Notes under the pieces: model-generated
What the model was told of the DNA's origin: nothing
Database searches by the model: none
Seen by the model: only the letters and a program-made list of their open reading frames with translations
In this document: piece by piece, positions 15,270 through 23,310 of the stretch
Numbering within the stretch: position 1 is the stretch's first letter
Layout: every line of letters begins with the position of its first letter
Made by a program: the position numbers and the translations under genes
NCBI GenBank assembly: GCA_900540425.1
Contig: UQFU01000013.1
Location: 1-29,415 of the forward strand
Origin: an uncultured Alphaproteobacteria bacterium
GTDB taxonomy: Bacteria; Pseudomonadota; Alphaproteobacteria; RF32; CAG-239
Length of the DNA: 29,415 nt
Direction of reading: 5' to 3'

Positions 15270-15896
15270 TCAATTCAAGATCACCAAAACGGTTCCCACC
15301 ACCAAAGGAATTGACAGATTGTCATCTACTTCAAGTTTGTCTTCAAACATTTCGGCAAACGAGGCTGCAGCGCAGGCAATGACGCCGGCATAAGTAAAGT
15401 GGTAGATCGGTTCGCACAGCATATTGACAATCAAAGCGCTTAGAAAAAAAGCAACGGTTCCTTCCAAAGATTTGTTTTTGTAAAGTTTTCGGGTGCCATA
15501 GGCTTTGCCGAACAAAGCTGCCGAAGTATCGGAAATCAACATGACGCTAAGAGAGATAACGGCGACCGGCTGAGGAAAAAGCAGCGTACAGGCAATAGCC
15601 GCCAACAGCACATATAACGAGCCGCTGACCTGAAATTTGCCATGTGTGGTTTCTTTATTGCGCAGCATACGAAAAAACAGGCTGCCAAAGGTTCGACGGG
15701 CCCAAGGGTATTTTTTGTAATTTCCGTATTCAATAAGGACATTGCCGACAAACAACAGCGAAAAGAAAACGATTGAAACGCCTGGATGGACAAAGTAAAT
15801 AAAAAGCGGAATCCACAGCGAACTTAAATGAATCGACTTGCGATAGAGCTCTTTTTTCAGGTTTTTGGCCAATTTCCATTTTGGTAATTTGTACAT
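15270..15896 (-). CDS. Dolichol/polyprenol-kinase-like integral membrane protein (CTP-dependent kinase superfamily)
   Basis: A 208-aa, multi-helix membrane protein. It carries the features of the dolichol kinase/phytol kinase/diacylglycerol kinase (CTP) family: an N-terminal RKSIHLSS motif, a central MLISDTSAALFGKAYG and KNKSLEGTVAFF, and a C-terminal acidic EMFEDKLEVDDNLSIPL segment. These enzymes phosphorylate isoprenoid or lipid alcohols, usually with CTP, at the inner membrane. Bacterial members have mixed substrates and are rarely characterised. Start and the stop of the upstream membrane protein abut (TAA-ATG), so the pair is translationally coupled. Confidence 0.82.
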   Translation of the reverse strand: MYKLPKWKLAKNLKKELYRKSIHLSSLWIPLFIYFVHPGVSIVFFSLLFVGNVLIEYGNYKKYPWARRTFGSLFFRMLRNKETTHGKFQVSGSLYVLLAAIACTLLFPQPVAVISLSVMLISDTSAALFGKAYGTRKLYKNKSLEGTVAFFLSALIVNMLCEPIYHFTYAGVIACAAASFAEMFEDKLEVDDNLSIPLVVGTVLVILN

Positions 15897-16598
15897 TTAC
15901 TTTCTTTCCGGCAGACGGATTTTTTTCAATGCCGGGACAATCTCCCGTTCGTTAATCGTTTTAATCAGATAATAGCTTCCCTCCTCGGAAACAACGCGGT
16001 TTATTTGGTTGGCATTGATTTTCAGCTGGTTGATGTCAATATTGACATAAGCCAGAACGCAAATCAGGACATAAAGAGCCGTGTGATACAGGCGTTGTCC
16101 GAATTTTGGCGCCGGAAGAGATGTAAACAGATAAGGAACGGTCAGAATGATAACCGCCAGCGAAAGGAATACGATTGCCGTAAACACATGCCAGTTATTC
16201 CATAATATCAGCCACATTTGCAAAATAGATTCCCAGGTGTTGTTATCTTCAATCAAAAGCTTGGTATTTTTGGTATAAATCAGCCAAACAGACAGGCTTT
16301 CTTCTATCAGGCAAAAAAAGACAAACAAGCTGTATCCGGCGGTCGTGACAATCCGGTCAAATTTTGAATTTCGGTATTCCGCCGGCAAAAACAACAGGTA
16401 AAAGACATAAGGCAGCATCAGGTAGAAAAACGAAACTATGGTTGTGAGAAACAAAACACCGGAAGTTTTTACCAAAACCAGAAAGGACAAATCCATTTCG
16501 GCATGCTTCAGGACGGAAACAATTATAAGTTCCAGGCTTTCTGCAGCCACGGCAACAACAAAAAAAGGTAAAAGGCGCCTGATTAAGTATGAATACAT
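15897..16598 (-). CDS. Membrane protein of unknown function, 5-6 TM helices
   Basis: A 233-aa protein with hydrophobic segments at about residues 6-28, 36-73 (probably two helices), 85-108, 128-162 and 170-190, then a soluble tail of about 40 residues. The tail (QLKINANQINRVVSEEGSYYL) loosely recalls the linker that follows the membrane domain of LTA-synthase/phosphoglycerol-transferase-like sulfatases, but there is no sulfatase domain, so this would be a membrane half only. That resemblance is weak. It abuts the polyprenol-kinase-like gene, which points to lipid or envelope chemistry. No clear promoter was found in 16599-16748, which is AT-rich. Confidence 0.75.
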   Translation of the reverse strand: MYSYLIRRLLPFFVVAVAAESLELIIVSVLKHAEMDLSFLVLVKTSGVLFLTTIVSFFYLMLPYVFYLLFLPAEYRNSKFDRIVTTAGYSLFVFFCLIEESLSVWLIYTKNTKLLIEDNNTWESILQMWLILWNNWHVFTAIVFLSLAVIILTVPYLFTSLPAPKFGQRLYHTALYVLICVLAYVNIDINQLKINANQINRVVSEEGSYYLIKTINEREIVPALKKIRLPERK

Positions 16599-16748
16599 AC
16601 CGAATTATCCCCAGATTTTGACAACGGACAACTGCAGATTAATATATCTGAAATAAGTTGCAAGGCTTTTTATGATTTTATACGATTTTTTCAATAATTA
16701 GAGAAATAATTTCAAATTTTCGGACAGGCACCGTTTCTTAACCAAGGC

Positions 16749-16785
16749 AAAAAAAAGCCCCGGAGAATACACTTTTCTCCGGAGC
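16749..16785 (-). terminator. Terminator of the 218-aa gene
   Basis: On the minus strand GCTCCGGAGAA (16775-16785), 7-nt loop, TTCTCCGGGGC (16757-16767; one G-U pair), then eight T (16749-16756). It lies 15 bp after the stop at 16801. Confidence 0.9.
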
Positions 16786-16800
16786 CGGTAATTTTTTGCT

Positions 16801-17457
16801 TTACATCAAAATAATGTTTTGAGCCGTGGTAATTGAGGTAATGTTCAGCTTGCCGCCGTTCAGGCTGAAGTATCCGCCGACATTGGTGAGAATACGCTGA
16901 GAGCTCATTGTCCGTTGCAGCAGAGTTTCGGTTTTTTCGACATTTCCCTTAATCCCTTCCCGGCCGCGGGCATCAAGATACTGATGCTGAAGGTCGTTTG
17001 CAGCGGCAATCTGACTCTCGGCCAGAACATTGCGGATTTCGCCGACCAGTTCGCTGTTGCCGTTGACAGCCGCTTCAATTTCTTTTTTGTCTTTGATGTC
17101 ATTGTTTAGGGTAATCGTATTGTCTTCATGATATTCAAATTGGTAATTGGCCAGATTGTCAATGTTGCGGGACAACAGAAAACCGTTTAATTTTTGTTCC
17201 AGTTCCTTGATGCTTTGAACCAGCGCCTGATTTTCAGGCAGGCTTAAAACTCCCGGCCGCCGGGTCGGTTTGGCTTCGGCCGCAGCTGCGGCCGTATCCT
17301 TTGGGGCCAGCATTTTTTGCGCCTGCGGAGACAAATCCAACTGATACGCTTCTTCAGAAGCGGCAGATACGGTTACTTCTTTTCGGGGTTCAATTCCCTG
17401 CGCGGAAGCATTTTGCATAAAAGTCCGATATAAAGAGTTTACAGCTGATATTTGCAT
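16801..17457 (-). CDS. Unknown 218-aa soluble protein under a sigma54-type promoter
   Basis: Not recognised. No signal peptide or membrane segment. The N-terminal third is low-complexity and Ala-rich, with the phrase LDLSPQAQKML (about residues 40-50), a pattern often seen in flagellar and secretion-related proteins (SP.A). The middle (residues 75-190) is charged and helical (VQSIKELEQKLNGFLLSRNIDNL; KKEIEAAVNGNSELVGEIRNVL). The C-terminus turns to short strands (GGYFSLNGGKLNITSITTAQN). It has a strong ribosome-binding site (GGAAAGGA), its own promoter and its own terminator, so it is a monocistronic, separately regulated gene. The sequence does not show a function. Confidence 0.8.
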   Translation of the reverse strand: MQISAVNSLYRTFMQNASAQGIEPRKEVTVSAASEEAYQLDLSPQAQKMLAPKDTAAAAAEAKPTRRPGVLSLPENQALVQSIKELEQKLNGFLLSRNIDNLANYQFEYHEDNTITLNNDIKDKKEIEAAVNGNSELVGEIRNVLAESQIAAANDLQHQYLDARGREGIKGNVEKTETLLQRTMSSQRILTNVGGYFSLNGGKLNITSITTAQNIILM

Positions 17458-17489
17458 TTTATATTCCTTTCCTAATCTGCCGGATTATA

Positions 17490-17505
17490 TGCAAAGGGTA
17501 TGCCA
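17490..17505 (-). promoter_or_regulatory. Candidate sigma54 (RpoN) promoter of the 218-aa gene
   Basis: The minus strand reads TGGCATACCCTTTGCA: TGGCA, then TTGCA, with GG and GC exactly 10 nt apart as in the -24/-12 consensus TGGCAC-N5-TTGCA. A TATAAT directly follows (17484-17489) and could act as a sigma70 -10, but no good -35 lies 17 bp before it. The inferred start lies about 20-30 nt before the ATG. Confidence 0.6.
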
Positions 17506-17528
17506 AAAAAAATATTTGTTTTTACACC

Positions 17529-17557
17529 TTGTCATCAGTTCTAAATAAAACTAAATT
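17529..17557 (+). promoter_or_regulatory. Possible promoter of the hemolysin III gene
   Basis: TTGTCA (17529-17534), 17-bp spacer, TAAATT (17552-17557; 4/6). It lies about 40 bp before the ATG at 17597, which has an AAGGGGGAAG ribosome-binding site. Confidence 0.5.
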
Positions 17558-17596
17558 TATACCAACCATTTGGCTATATAAAAAAGGGGGAAGAAA

Positions 17597-18256
17597 ATGA
17601 ATGCAGTTTCCGGAACTATTCGTCCCTATTGCCTCAAAGAGGAGATATGGAGTAGCGTTATCCACGGAATCGGTATTTTGTTCGGAGTTGCCGGGCTGGC
17701 CGTGTTGGTAACGCTTTCGGCTTTTTACGGCGACGTTTGGTCGATTGTTTCGACGGCGGTTTTCGGGGTTTCAATGATTGTCCTTTATGCCGCCTCAACG
17801 CTTTATCATGCCATTCCGTTTCCCGAAGCCAAAAGAAAGCTCAAAAAGTTTGACCATATTTCAATTTATTATCTGATTGCCGGCAGTTATACACCGTTTT
17901 TGCTGGTTAATCTGCGGGGAACAACCGGCTGGATTATTTTTGGGATTATCTGGTTTTTGGCGTTGACGGGAACAATTCTCAAACTGTTTTCGCAAGGAAG
18001 CGGCACCAAATTTTGGTCAATCGGTTTATATCTGCTTATGGGATGGCTGATTGTCTTTGCCTCGGGACAGTTGGTTTCGGCAATCCCGGCCACCGGGCTG
18101 GCTTTTTTGATTGCGGGCGGTTTGTTTTATACGCTGGGCATTTTCTTTTATGTCTGGAAAAGCCGCAAATACACGCATGCAATTTGGCACTTCTTTGTCT
18201 TATCCGGAACAATTATGCATTTCTTTGCAATACTTTATTCATGTGTGTTAAATTAA
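17597..18256 (+). CDS. Hemolysin III family (PAQR-type) membrane protein
   Basis: A 219-aa, seven-helix membrane protein and the only rightward protein gene. Family landmarks are present: EEIWSSVIHGIGILFG at the N-terminus, YAASTLYHAIPF after TM3 with a conserved His, KFDHISIYYLIAGSYTPFLL with the conserved Asp-His, and the C-terminal HAIWHFFVLSGTIMHFFAI with further conserved His residues. The His/Asp set forms a metal site in PAQR/adiponectin-receptor-like hydrolases. The hemolysin name is historical; bacterial members are thought to act in lipid or membrane homeostasis. It converges on the 34-aa gene at 18261 with only 4 bp between stops and no visible terminator. Confidence 0.92.
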   Translation: MNAVSGTIRPYCLKEEIWSSVIHGIGILFGVAGLAVLVTLSAFYGDVWSIVSTAVFGVSMIVLYAASTLYHAIPFPEAKRKLKKFDHISIYYLIAGSYTPFLLVNLRGTTGWIIFGIIWFLALTGTILKLFSQGSGTKFWSIGLYLLMGWLIVFASGQLVSAIPATGLAFLIAGGLFYTLGIFFYVWKSRKYTHAIWHFFVLSGTIMHFFAILYSCVLN

Positions 18257-18260
18257 AACA

Positions 18261-18365
18261 TTAACCTTTGTCGTTTTCTTCGGTTTTGATTTTTTTAACC
18301 GCTATGCGCAACTGAAGTATAAAGGCCAATGCAACAAAGGTAATGATTAATTTTACAAATCCCAT
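18261..18365 (-). CDS. Small single-span membrane peptide, 34 aa
   Basis: From ATG 18363-18365 the product has one hydrophobic helix (VKLIITFVALAFILQL) then a basic/charged tail (RIAVKKIKTEENDKG). An AGGGAG ribosome-binding site lies about 9 nt upstream, which favours this start over the ATG two codons earlier. It begins 14 bp after the DUF2156 gene stop, so it is the last gene of that run. Positive-inside orientation would put the tail in the cytoplasm. No family is recognised. Confidence 0.6.
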   Translation of the reverse strand: MGFVKLIITFVALAFILQLRIAVKKIKTEENDKG

Positions 18366-18378
18366 GGACATTCTCCCT

Positions 18379-19269
18379 TTAATGGACGGTTTCGGCGGTA
18401 AGAGAATATTTTTTGATAAAACCAACCGGGTTATATTCCATTTTGGCCCGGCGAAGCCCCTCTTCTCCCAAATCCTGCTCGCGGTTAACATATTCAAAAC
18501 TTTCGGGCAGATGTTTCAGAAACAGCCAATTAATGGCCGGGTAAGCCCCCTTATACCGGTAAAGCGCTTTTTCGAAATGGACAATCAGATATTCCCGGTC
18601 GGCTTTTTCGGCCAGCGTATAGGCAATCGGAAGCCCGTCTGCATACAGGACGCCTCCCAGCATTCGAGACGAAAATTCCTGCCAATTTTCCAGCAACTGC
18701 AAAACCGCCTGATGTTCGGCGAGAAGATTATTGTTGATGGTAATTTCTTTTTGTTCCAGCCAAACGCGCTGCAACTCTATCAGGTCGGGGATTTCCCGCA
18801 GTCCGAGCGGACGGTACTCATAATTATAGGTTTCCAAAAAACGGTTCAGCTGCCGCCGTTTGTTTTTATATCCGGCTCCTTTCAGCCCGGTTAAGTCGCT
18901 GACCTTATACAAATATTCCCAATTTCCCCGATCAGGAACCGCAGCAAAGGGGATTTCGCTTTTCAGCCCGCAGACCAAAGATTTGGGGACGCGGCTCAGG
19001 CTCAATTCCGTTAATTTCAATGCCGCGAGGCGTCTTTTCCAATTTTTCTGGCGCCAGTTGCCAACCGGAGCAAGATATTCGGTTTTATCCTTATTGCAAA
19101 TTCGGAGCCAGCACAAATCTTCGTCAAACTTCCATTGGTATTTGTATTTATCCTGCCAGCTCCAGAGATTGACAAAGCTTAAGTCCGCCGGTTTTTCGGG
19201 ACACATTTGATATAATGCGTCGTATTGGGAACGTTCGTTAAGATTGAGCGGGCTGAAACCGGCACTCAT
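18379..19269 (-). CDS. DUF2156 protein (GNAT-fold, LPG-synthase C-terminal-domain-like)
   Basis: A 296-aa soluble protein. It matches DUF2156: LSFVNLWSWQDKYKYQW near the N-terminus, LYKVSDLTGLKGAGYKNKRRQLNRF in the middle, and FEKALYRYKGAYPAINWLFLKHL followed by YVNREQDLGEEGLRRAKMEYNPV at the end. This is a tandem GNAT-like fold related to the aminoacyl-tRNA-dependent lysyl-phosphatidylglycerol synthase (MprF) catalytic domain, but with no membrane flippase domain, so the acceptor may be a lipid, peptide or other amine. ATG 19267-19269 is chosen because GGAGTAGGA precedes it; a TTG 18 nt earlier is possible. It lies 4 bp after the lipoprotein gene. Confidence 0.85.
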   Translation of the reverse strand: MSAGFSPLNLNERSQYDALYQMCPEKPADLSFVNLWSWQDKYKYQWKFDEDLCWLRICNKDKTEYLAPVGNWRQKNWKRRLAALKLTELSLSRVPKSLVCGLKSEIPFAAVPDRGNWEYLYKVSDLTGLKGAGYKNKRRQLNRFLETYNYEYRPLGLREIPDLIELQRVWLEQKEITINNNLLAEHQAVLQLLENWQEFSSRMLGGVLYADGLPIAYTLAEKADREYLIVHFEKALYRYKGAYPAINWLFLKHLPESFEYVNREQDLGEEGLRRAKMEYNPVGFIKKYSLTAETVH

Positions 19270-19273
19270 TTTC

Positions 19274-19630
19274 CTACTCCCCGGCAACGCAATCGTCGCC
19301 GCTGAAAGTATAATCGGTTACAAAACCGTCAGTTACGGTAAAAGAAGTACGACAATAATAAGGGTATCCGGTACTCGTTTCATAACCGCTGTTGATTGCC
19401 TGGTAACTTACTTCTCCGGTATAGGGATCGGTTACGGCTTTTTGACTGATATGGGTAAAGGTTATGATTTTGCGGTCGGGCGTTATATAAAACACATTAC
19501 TGGGGGCACCCCATTGTTGGTACAGAGCCTGTTCCGGCTCGCCCACCCACTTTTGCAGCCCACGTTCATAAGCGCCGCTGCCGGCGGCACAACCGCCCAA
19601 AAACAATAACAAAGCCCACCATTTCTGCAT
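19274..19630 (-). CDS. Small lipoprotein, unknown function
   Basis: A 118-aa protein. The signal sequence ends in a lipobox (FLGGC, Cys14). The rest is a compact domain with aromatic and Gly/Tyr-rich strands (WVGEPEQALYQQWGAPSNVFYI, YTGEVSYQAINSGYETSTGY) and two cysteines (Y-C-R and DDC) that could form a disulphide. The W-G-P pattern recalls small outer-membrane-assembly-type (SmpA/BamE-like or YbjP-like) lipoproteins, but I cannot assign a family. A GGGGAGG ribosome-binding site precedes the ATG; it lies 59 bp downstream of hflX with no terminator visible between them. Confidence 0.75.
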   Translation of the reverse strand: MQKWWALLLFLGGCAAGSGAYERGLQKWVGEPEQALYQQWGAPSNVFYITPDRKIITFTHISQKAVTDPYTGEVSYQAINSGYETSTGYPYYCRTSFTVTDGFVTDYTFSGDDCVAGE

Positions 19631-19689
19631 GATTAACCTCCCCTGTTCTTTCTATTGAGGATGTAATCACTGGCGGGCGGAATACAACC

Positions 19690-21006
19690 CTAGCCCAGAG
19701 TTCTAAACGGCAGTTTCGTTTTTTGCCGCAGACGTTGCAAATCTGCGGGTTCGATAAGAATTTCAAAATCCGTTTGCCGCTCGCCGACAACAGCCGACAA
19801 AACTTCGGAATGGCGATAAATCCAAGCTGCAAGCGCACCATCGGCGTTTTCGACACTCAGGGAAATTTTTTGCCGTTTTCCGGAAAGCCGTTTATCCAGC
19901 AAGTCCAAAAACTCTTTGCAACCTTCGCCGGTCAGGGCCGAAACCGGCAGTACGCCCGGAGAACGTCGTTTGGTTTCTTCGACCCAACGTCGCTGTTGGC
20001 CATCCAAAAGATCGATTTTATTCAGCAGTTCAATATAGCAATCCTGATGTTCTATTTCGTCAAGCCCCAGACTTTTAAGAACCGACAATACGTCTTTTTT
20101 CTGAATGTCGCTGTTTTCGTTGGAAATGTCACGGACATGGACAACAATGTCCGCTTCCAAGACTTCTTCCAGCGTGGCTCGGAAAGACATAATCAGTTCA
20201 TGCGGCAAGTCCGAGATAAAGCCGACCGTGTCAGAGAGAATAACCTCCCGGCCGGAAGGCAAGACGATTTTGCGCAACGTGTTGTCCAAAGTGGCAAACA
20301 ACAAATTTTCGGCAAATACGCCGGCTGCGGACAAACGGTTAAAAACGGAAGATTTGCCGGCATTTGTATAGCCGACCAGAGCGACGACCGGATAAGGAAC
20401 CCGTTGGCGGGCGCCTCTTTGCAGCAATCGGGTTTGGCGGACTTTTTCCAAATCTTTTTTAATCCGGACAATTTTTTCATCAATAATACGCCGGTCAAGC
20501 TCAATCTGGGTTTCGCCGGGACCGCCGAGAAAACCGGCGCCGCCGCGTTGGCGTTCCAAGTGCGTCCAACTGCGTACCAAACGGCTGCGCTGATAGGTCA
20601 GATGCGCCAGTTCCACTTGCAGTTTGCCTTCTTTGGTTTGGGCGCGTTCTCCGAAAATCTCCAAAATCAACGCCGTCCGGTCAATCACCTTAAGATTGAG
20701 CTTTTTTTCCAAATTGCGCTGTTGGATTGGCGTAATGGCATTATCAACAATCAGAAGCTCAACGTTTTTTTCGGCGAGAACAGGAATCAGATTGTCCAAA
20801 ATTCCCTGACTGATGAAAGTTCCGGGTTTGACTTCGCGAAGCCGGACAATTTCCCGGTGGACAACGTCAAGGTTGATAGCCCGCGCAAGTCCGACAGCTT
20901 CTTCCAATCGGGCAATGGAAGACATTCCGTCTTTCCGGCCGGAAATGACGGGACAAATAACACAGGCTTTGCTGCGGGGATTTTGCTCTATTTCGATAAC
21001 CGGCAA
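19690..21006 (-). CDS. hflX: GTPase HflX
   Basis: A 438-aa GTPase of the HflX family. N-terminal HflX domain (RLEEAVGLARAINLDVV, GGPGETQIELDRRIIDEKI with the GGPGE signature), then a G domain with G1 GYTNAGKSS, G3 DTVGFI (LSDTVGFISDLP), G4 NKID and a C-terminal domain. HflX splits stalled or inactive ribosomes in a GTP-dependent way. The start is TTG at 21004-21006: the conserved N-terminal segment lies upstream of the first internal ATG (residue 28), so the longer frame is needed, and it begins 3 nt after the hfq stop with no strong ribosome-binding site, which implies translational coupling to hfq. hfq-hflX is a widespread pair. Confidence 0.95.
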   Translation of the reverse strand: MPVIEIEQNPRSKACVICPVISGRKDGMSSIARLEEAVGLARAINLDVVHREIVRLREVKPGTFISQGILDNLIPVLAEKNVELLIVDNAITPIQQRNLEKKLNLKVIDRTALILEIFGERAQTKEGKLQVELAHLTYQRSRLVRSWTHLERQRGGAGFLGGPGETQIELDRRIIDEKIVRIKKDLEKVRQTRLLQRGARQRVPYPVVALVGYTNAGKSSVFNRLSAAGVFAENLLFATLDNTLRKIVLPSGREVILSDTVGFISDLPHELIMSFRATLEEVLEADIVVHVRDISNENSDIQKKDVLSVLKSLGLDEIEHQDCYIELLNKIDLLDGQQRRWVEETKRRSPGVLPVSALTGEGCKEFLDLLDKRLSGKRQKISLSVENADGALAAWIYRHSEVLSAVVGERQTDFEILIEPADLQRLRQKTKLPFRTLG

Positions 21007-21009
21007 AAC

Positions 21010-21240
21010 TTAAGCTTCGGTTGTTTGGGGTTCGATTTCAACGGCGGTGCCGGGCATAATCGTCGAGACGGCATGTTTATAAATCAACTGGGTATGGCCG
21101 TCGCGGCGCAAAAGCAAAGATTGTTCGTCAAAATAGGTTATCAGCCCCTGAAGTTTGACGCCGTTAACCAAAAAAACCGTCACCGATACCTTATTATTGC
21201 TTAAATTATTGAGGAACTCTTCCTGAATATGCTGGGACAT
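21010..21240 (-). CDS. hfq: RNA chaperone Hfq
   Basis: A 76-aa Sm-like protein with both Sm motifs: QEEFLNNLSNNKVSVTVFLVNG and KLQGLITYFDEQSLLLRR, followed by QLIYKHAVSTIMP (the Y-K-H signature). Hfq is a homohexameric ring that pairs small RNAs with mRNAs. Length is typical for alphaproteobacteria, which lack the long enterobacterial C-tail. An AAGGAT ribosome-binding site precedes the ATG; the 65-bp gap upstream is AT-rich and may hold a promoter but none is clear. Confidence 0.97.
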   Translation of the reverse strand: MSQHIQEEFLNNLSNNKVSVTVFLVNGVKLQGLITYFDEQSLLLRRDGHTQLIYKHAVSTIMPGTAVEIEPQTTEA

Positions 21241-21305
21241 TTATTTTATCCTTATTAATTATCGTTAATTCATTGATATATTTCAGTTAACAATATTTTA
21301 TTTCA

Positions 21306-21944
21306 TTAGTAAAGCATTGTTTGCAACAATGGTATAAAATCCATCAATTTTTGCAACTTATAATCGGGTTCAGCTCCGATATAGGCTTTTTTCTCATCGA
21401 TAATAACTACCGGACAGTTCCAGAATCGCGCCGCTTCGGTATCTGCGGGACCGTCACCGACAACCAGAATCCGATCTTTGGGCGGCGTTTCATGATGCCA
21501 GAATGCGCAACAGGCCTCCGGTGACGGCTTGTCTTCGGCGCAATCTCCGGCGCCGCAGATTCGGGAGAAATATTTTTCCCAGCCGAGACCGGAAACTTCA
21601 CTGCGCAAAATGCTGCCGCGCTTGTTGCTGAAAATGTGGCAGCGGATCCCCTGCCCGCGGCAAAAACCGAGAATATCTTCAGCCCCCGGCAGCGGAGACA
21701 GATTTTGAAGGTGATGGCGCAGCGTATAGGTATGAAAAAAACGTTTGGCCTGGAAAAAATCCCGGGCGCCGAACACGCTGTGGAACAAGTCCACCCCTTG
21801 GTTTTCGTGAATAACGCGGCGGATTTCGGCATAGCTCATGGTCTTGCGGCCAAGGTGTTCAAAAGTCTTGTCAAAAGTTTCTTTCAAAAAGGGCAAGGTA
21901 TCTACCAGCGTTCCGTCCCAATCGAATATGATATCGTCAATCAT
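21306..21944 (-). CDS. HAD-superfamily hydrolase (phosphoglycolate-phosphatase-like)
   Basis: A 212-aa HAD phosphatase. Motif I DWDGTLVDT (nucleophile Asp near residue 8), an alpha-helical cap (about residues 18-80), motif II Ser/Thr in CHIFSNKRG, motif III Lys in DCAEDKPSP and motif IV VVGDGPADTEAA are all present. It should dephosphorylate a small phosphate ester; the exact substrate is unknown. The ATG at 21942-21944 is chosen because AGGA lies just upstream; the start is inside the 3' end of trkA by one codon-frame shift, a small overlap relation typical of an operon. A HAD gene between trkA and hfq is not part of the usual alphaproteobacterial order. Confidence 0.88.
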   Translation of the reverse strand: MIDDIIFDWDGTLVDTLPFLKETFDKTFEHLGRKTMSYAEIRRVIHENQGVDLFHSVFGARDFFQAKRFFHTYTLRHHLQNLSPLPGAEDILGFCRGQGIRCHIFSNKRGSILRSEVSGLGWEKYFSRICGAGDCAEDKPSPEACCAFWHHETPPKDRILVVGDGPADTEAARFWNCPVVIIDEKKAYIGAEPDYKLQKLMDFIPLLQTMLY

Positions 21945-21951
21945 TTGTTTC

Positions 21952-23310
21952 CTAAGCAAAAATTTGTTCAGCCCGGCGGATTTGTCCGGAATTTACATAT
22001 AATATTACCGTGTCGCCAACATGCAGTATCTCGCTGTTTTCCGGGTAAGAAATTTCGCCGTTTCGCAGCAAAGCGCCGATTTTAATTCCCGTTGACAGGC
22101 GCAGGGAAGAAATTTTGTGTTCGGCGGCGGCCATGTTTTCATCTATTTCAATAACCCATATTTCGCCAAAGCCGCGCCCAGGAGAATAGGCAAATTCTAT
22201 GCGATTGCGGCGAATTTCCTTAAGCAGGCTGGAAATTGTCACGGCAGCGCGGTGCACCAGGATATTGTCCCCGATGTTGTCGACCAAAGCGTTGTTAGCC
22301 TGGGAATTAACCAGCGAGATGACCGAAGAGGCGCCGCTTTGTCTGGCAAGCAGCGACACCAGCAGATTATCCTTATCCTGTCCGGTAACGGCAACGGCCA
22401 TATCCGTATGCCCGATTGCCGCTTCTTCCAAAATCGTATCGTTGAGCATCGGGCCGTTGATAATCACCGTATTATTCAGCTCGCGAGCCAATTTGCGCGC
22501 TTCCTGCTGATTTTCTTCAATAATCTTACAGCTCAAAATCGTGTCGTCGCTTTCCAGTTTACGCGCCAGATTCAAGGCAATTTGTCCGCCGCCGAAAATA
22601 ACAACCCGTTCAACGACCGGTTTCTCCATGTCAAAGGCATGGACAGCATTGTCAATTTTTTCTTTGACAACCAGAAAATAAACTTCATCACCGGCTTCAA
22701 AAGCGTCTGTTCCCTTGGGGATAAATCCCCGCCCTTCGCGAACAATGCTCAAAAAAGAAACTTCAAGCTCGGGGGCGACCATACTCAACTGTTCCAGGGG
22801 CGTTTTGAGCAACGGACAAGCGGCGGTGCAGCGAAATGCCAGCAAATAAAGACGTTCGTCAAAAAAAGGCAGATATTCCGAAGAGCCGGGAACTTTTAAC
22901 AGCCTGTAAATTGCCGAAGCAATAGCCTTTTCCGGAGAAATAATCAAATCTATCGGCAGATTGCTTTCGTTATAGAGGGTTGACCAAAGCGGCGAAAGAT
23001 AGGCTTCGCTGTCCAGACGGGCAATTCGTTTGGGAAGATTGAACATGCTGTAGGCAACCTGACAGGCGACCATATTGGTTTCATCGCTGTCTGTCACGGC
23101 AATCAGCAAGTCAGAACTTTTGGCGCCGGCTTTTTCCAATATGCCGGGGTAAGAAACCGAACCGCTGACAGGCCGGACATCGGCAATCTGAGACAGTTCG
23201 TCGAGTTTTTTCTGATCATTGTCAACGACAATAATGTCGTTGCTGCCCTGGGCAAGGTAGCCGACTATGCTTTGTCCGACGCTGCCGGCGCCGCCGACGA
23301 TGATTTTCAT
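21952..23310 (-). CDS. trkA: Trk potassium transport NAD-binding regulatory protein TrkA
   Basis: A 452-aa peripheral membrane regulator with two tandem RCK units: KTN Rossmann domain 1 (MKIIVGGAGSVGQ at the N-terminus), a TrkA_C domain, a second Rossmann domain (VVIFGGGQIALNLARKLE) and a second TrkA_C ending near HVGDTVILYV. It binds NAD(H) and nucleotides and gates TrkH. The start is the ATG at 23308-23310, which overlaps the dusB stop by 4 bp (ATGA); the 9 codons upstream of it in frame are unlikely. trkA normally follows ntrX in alphaproteobacteria, but here it follows dusB directly. The partner trkH is at the left edge of the window. Confidence 0.95.
   Translation of the reverse strand: MKIIVGGAGSVGQSIVGYLAQGSNDIIVVDNDQKKLDELSQIADVRPVSGSVSYPGILEKAGAKSSDLLIAVTDSDETNMVACQVAYSMFNLPKRIARLDSEAYLSPLWSTLYNESNLPIDLIISPEKAIASAIYRLLKVPGSSEYLPFFDERLYLLAFRCTAACPLLKTPLEQLSMVAPELEVSFLSIVREGRGFIPKGTDAFEAGDEVYFLVVKEKIDNAVHAFDMEKPVVERVVIFGGGQIALNLARKLESDDTILSCKIIEENQQEARKLARELNNTVIINGPMLNDTILEEAAIGHTDMAVAVTGQDKDNLLVSLLARQSGASSVISLVNSQANNALVDNIGDNILVHRAAVTISSLLKEIRRNRIEFAYSPGRGFGEIWVIEIDENMAAAEHKISSLRLSTGIKIGALLRNGEISYPENSEILHVGDTVILYVNSGQIRRAEQIFA

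Noticed and set aside
19723..21204. Rightward 493-aa frame antisense to hflX and hfq
   Set aside because: Long only because it mirrors two well-supported genes with GTPase and Sm motifs; residue mix is typical of an antisense shadow.
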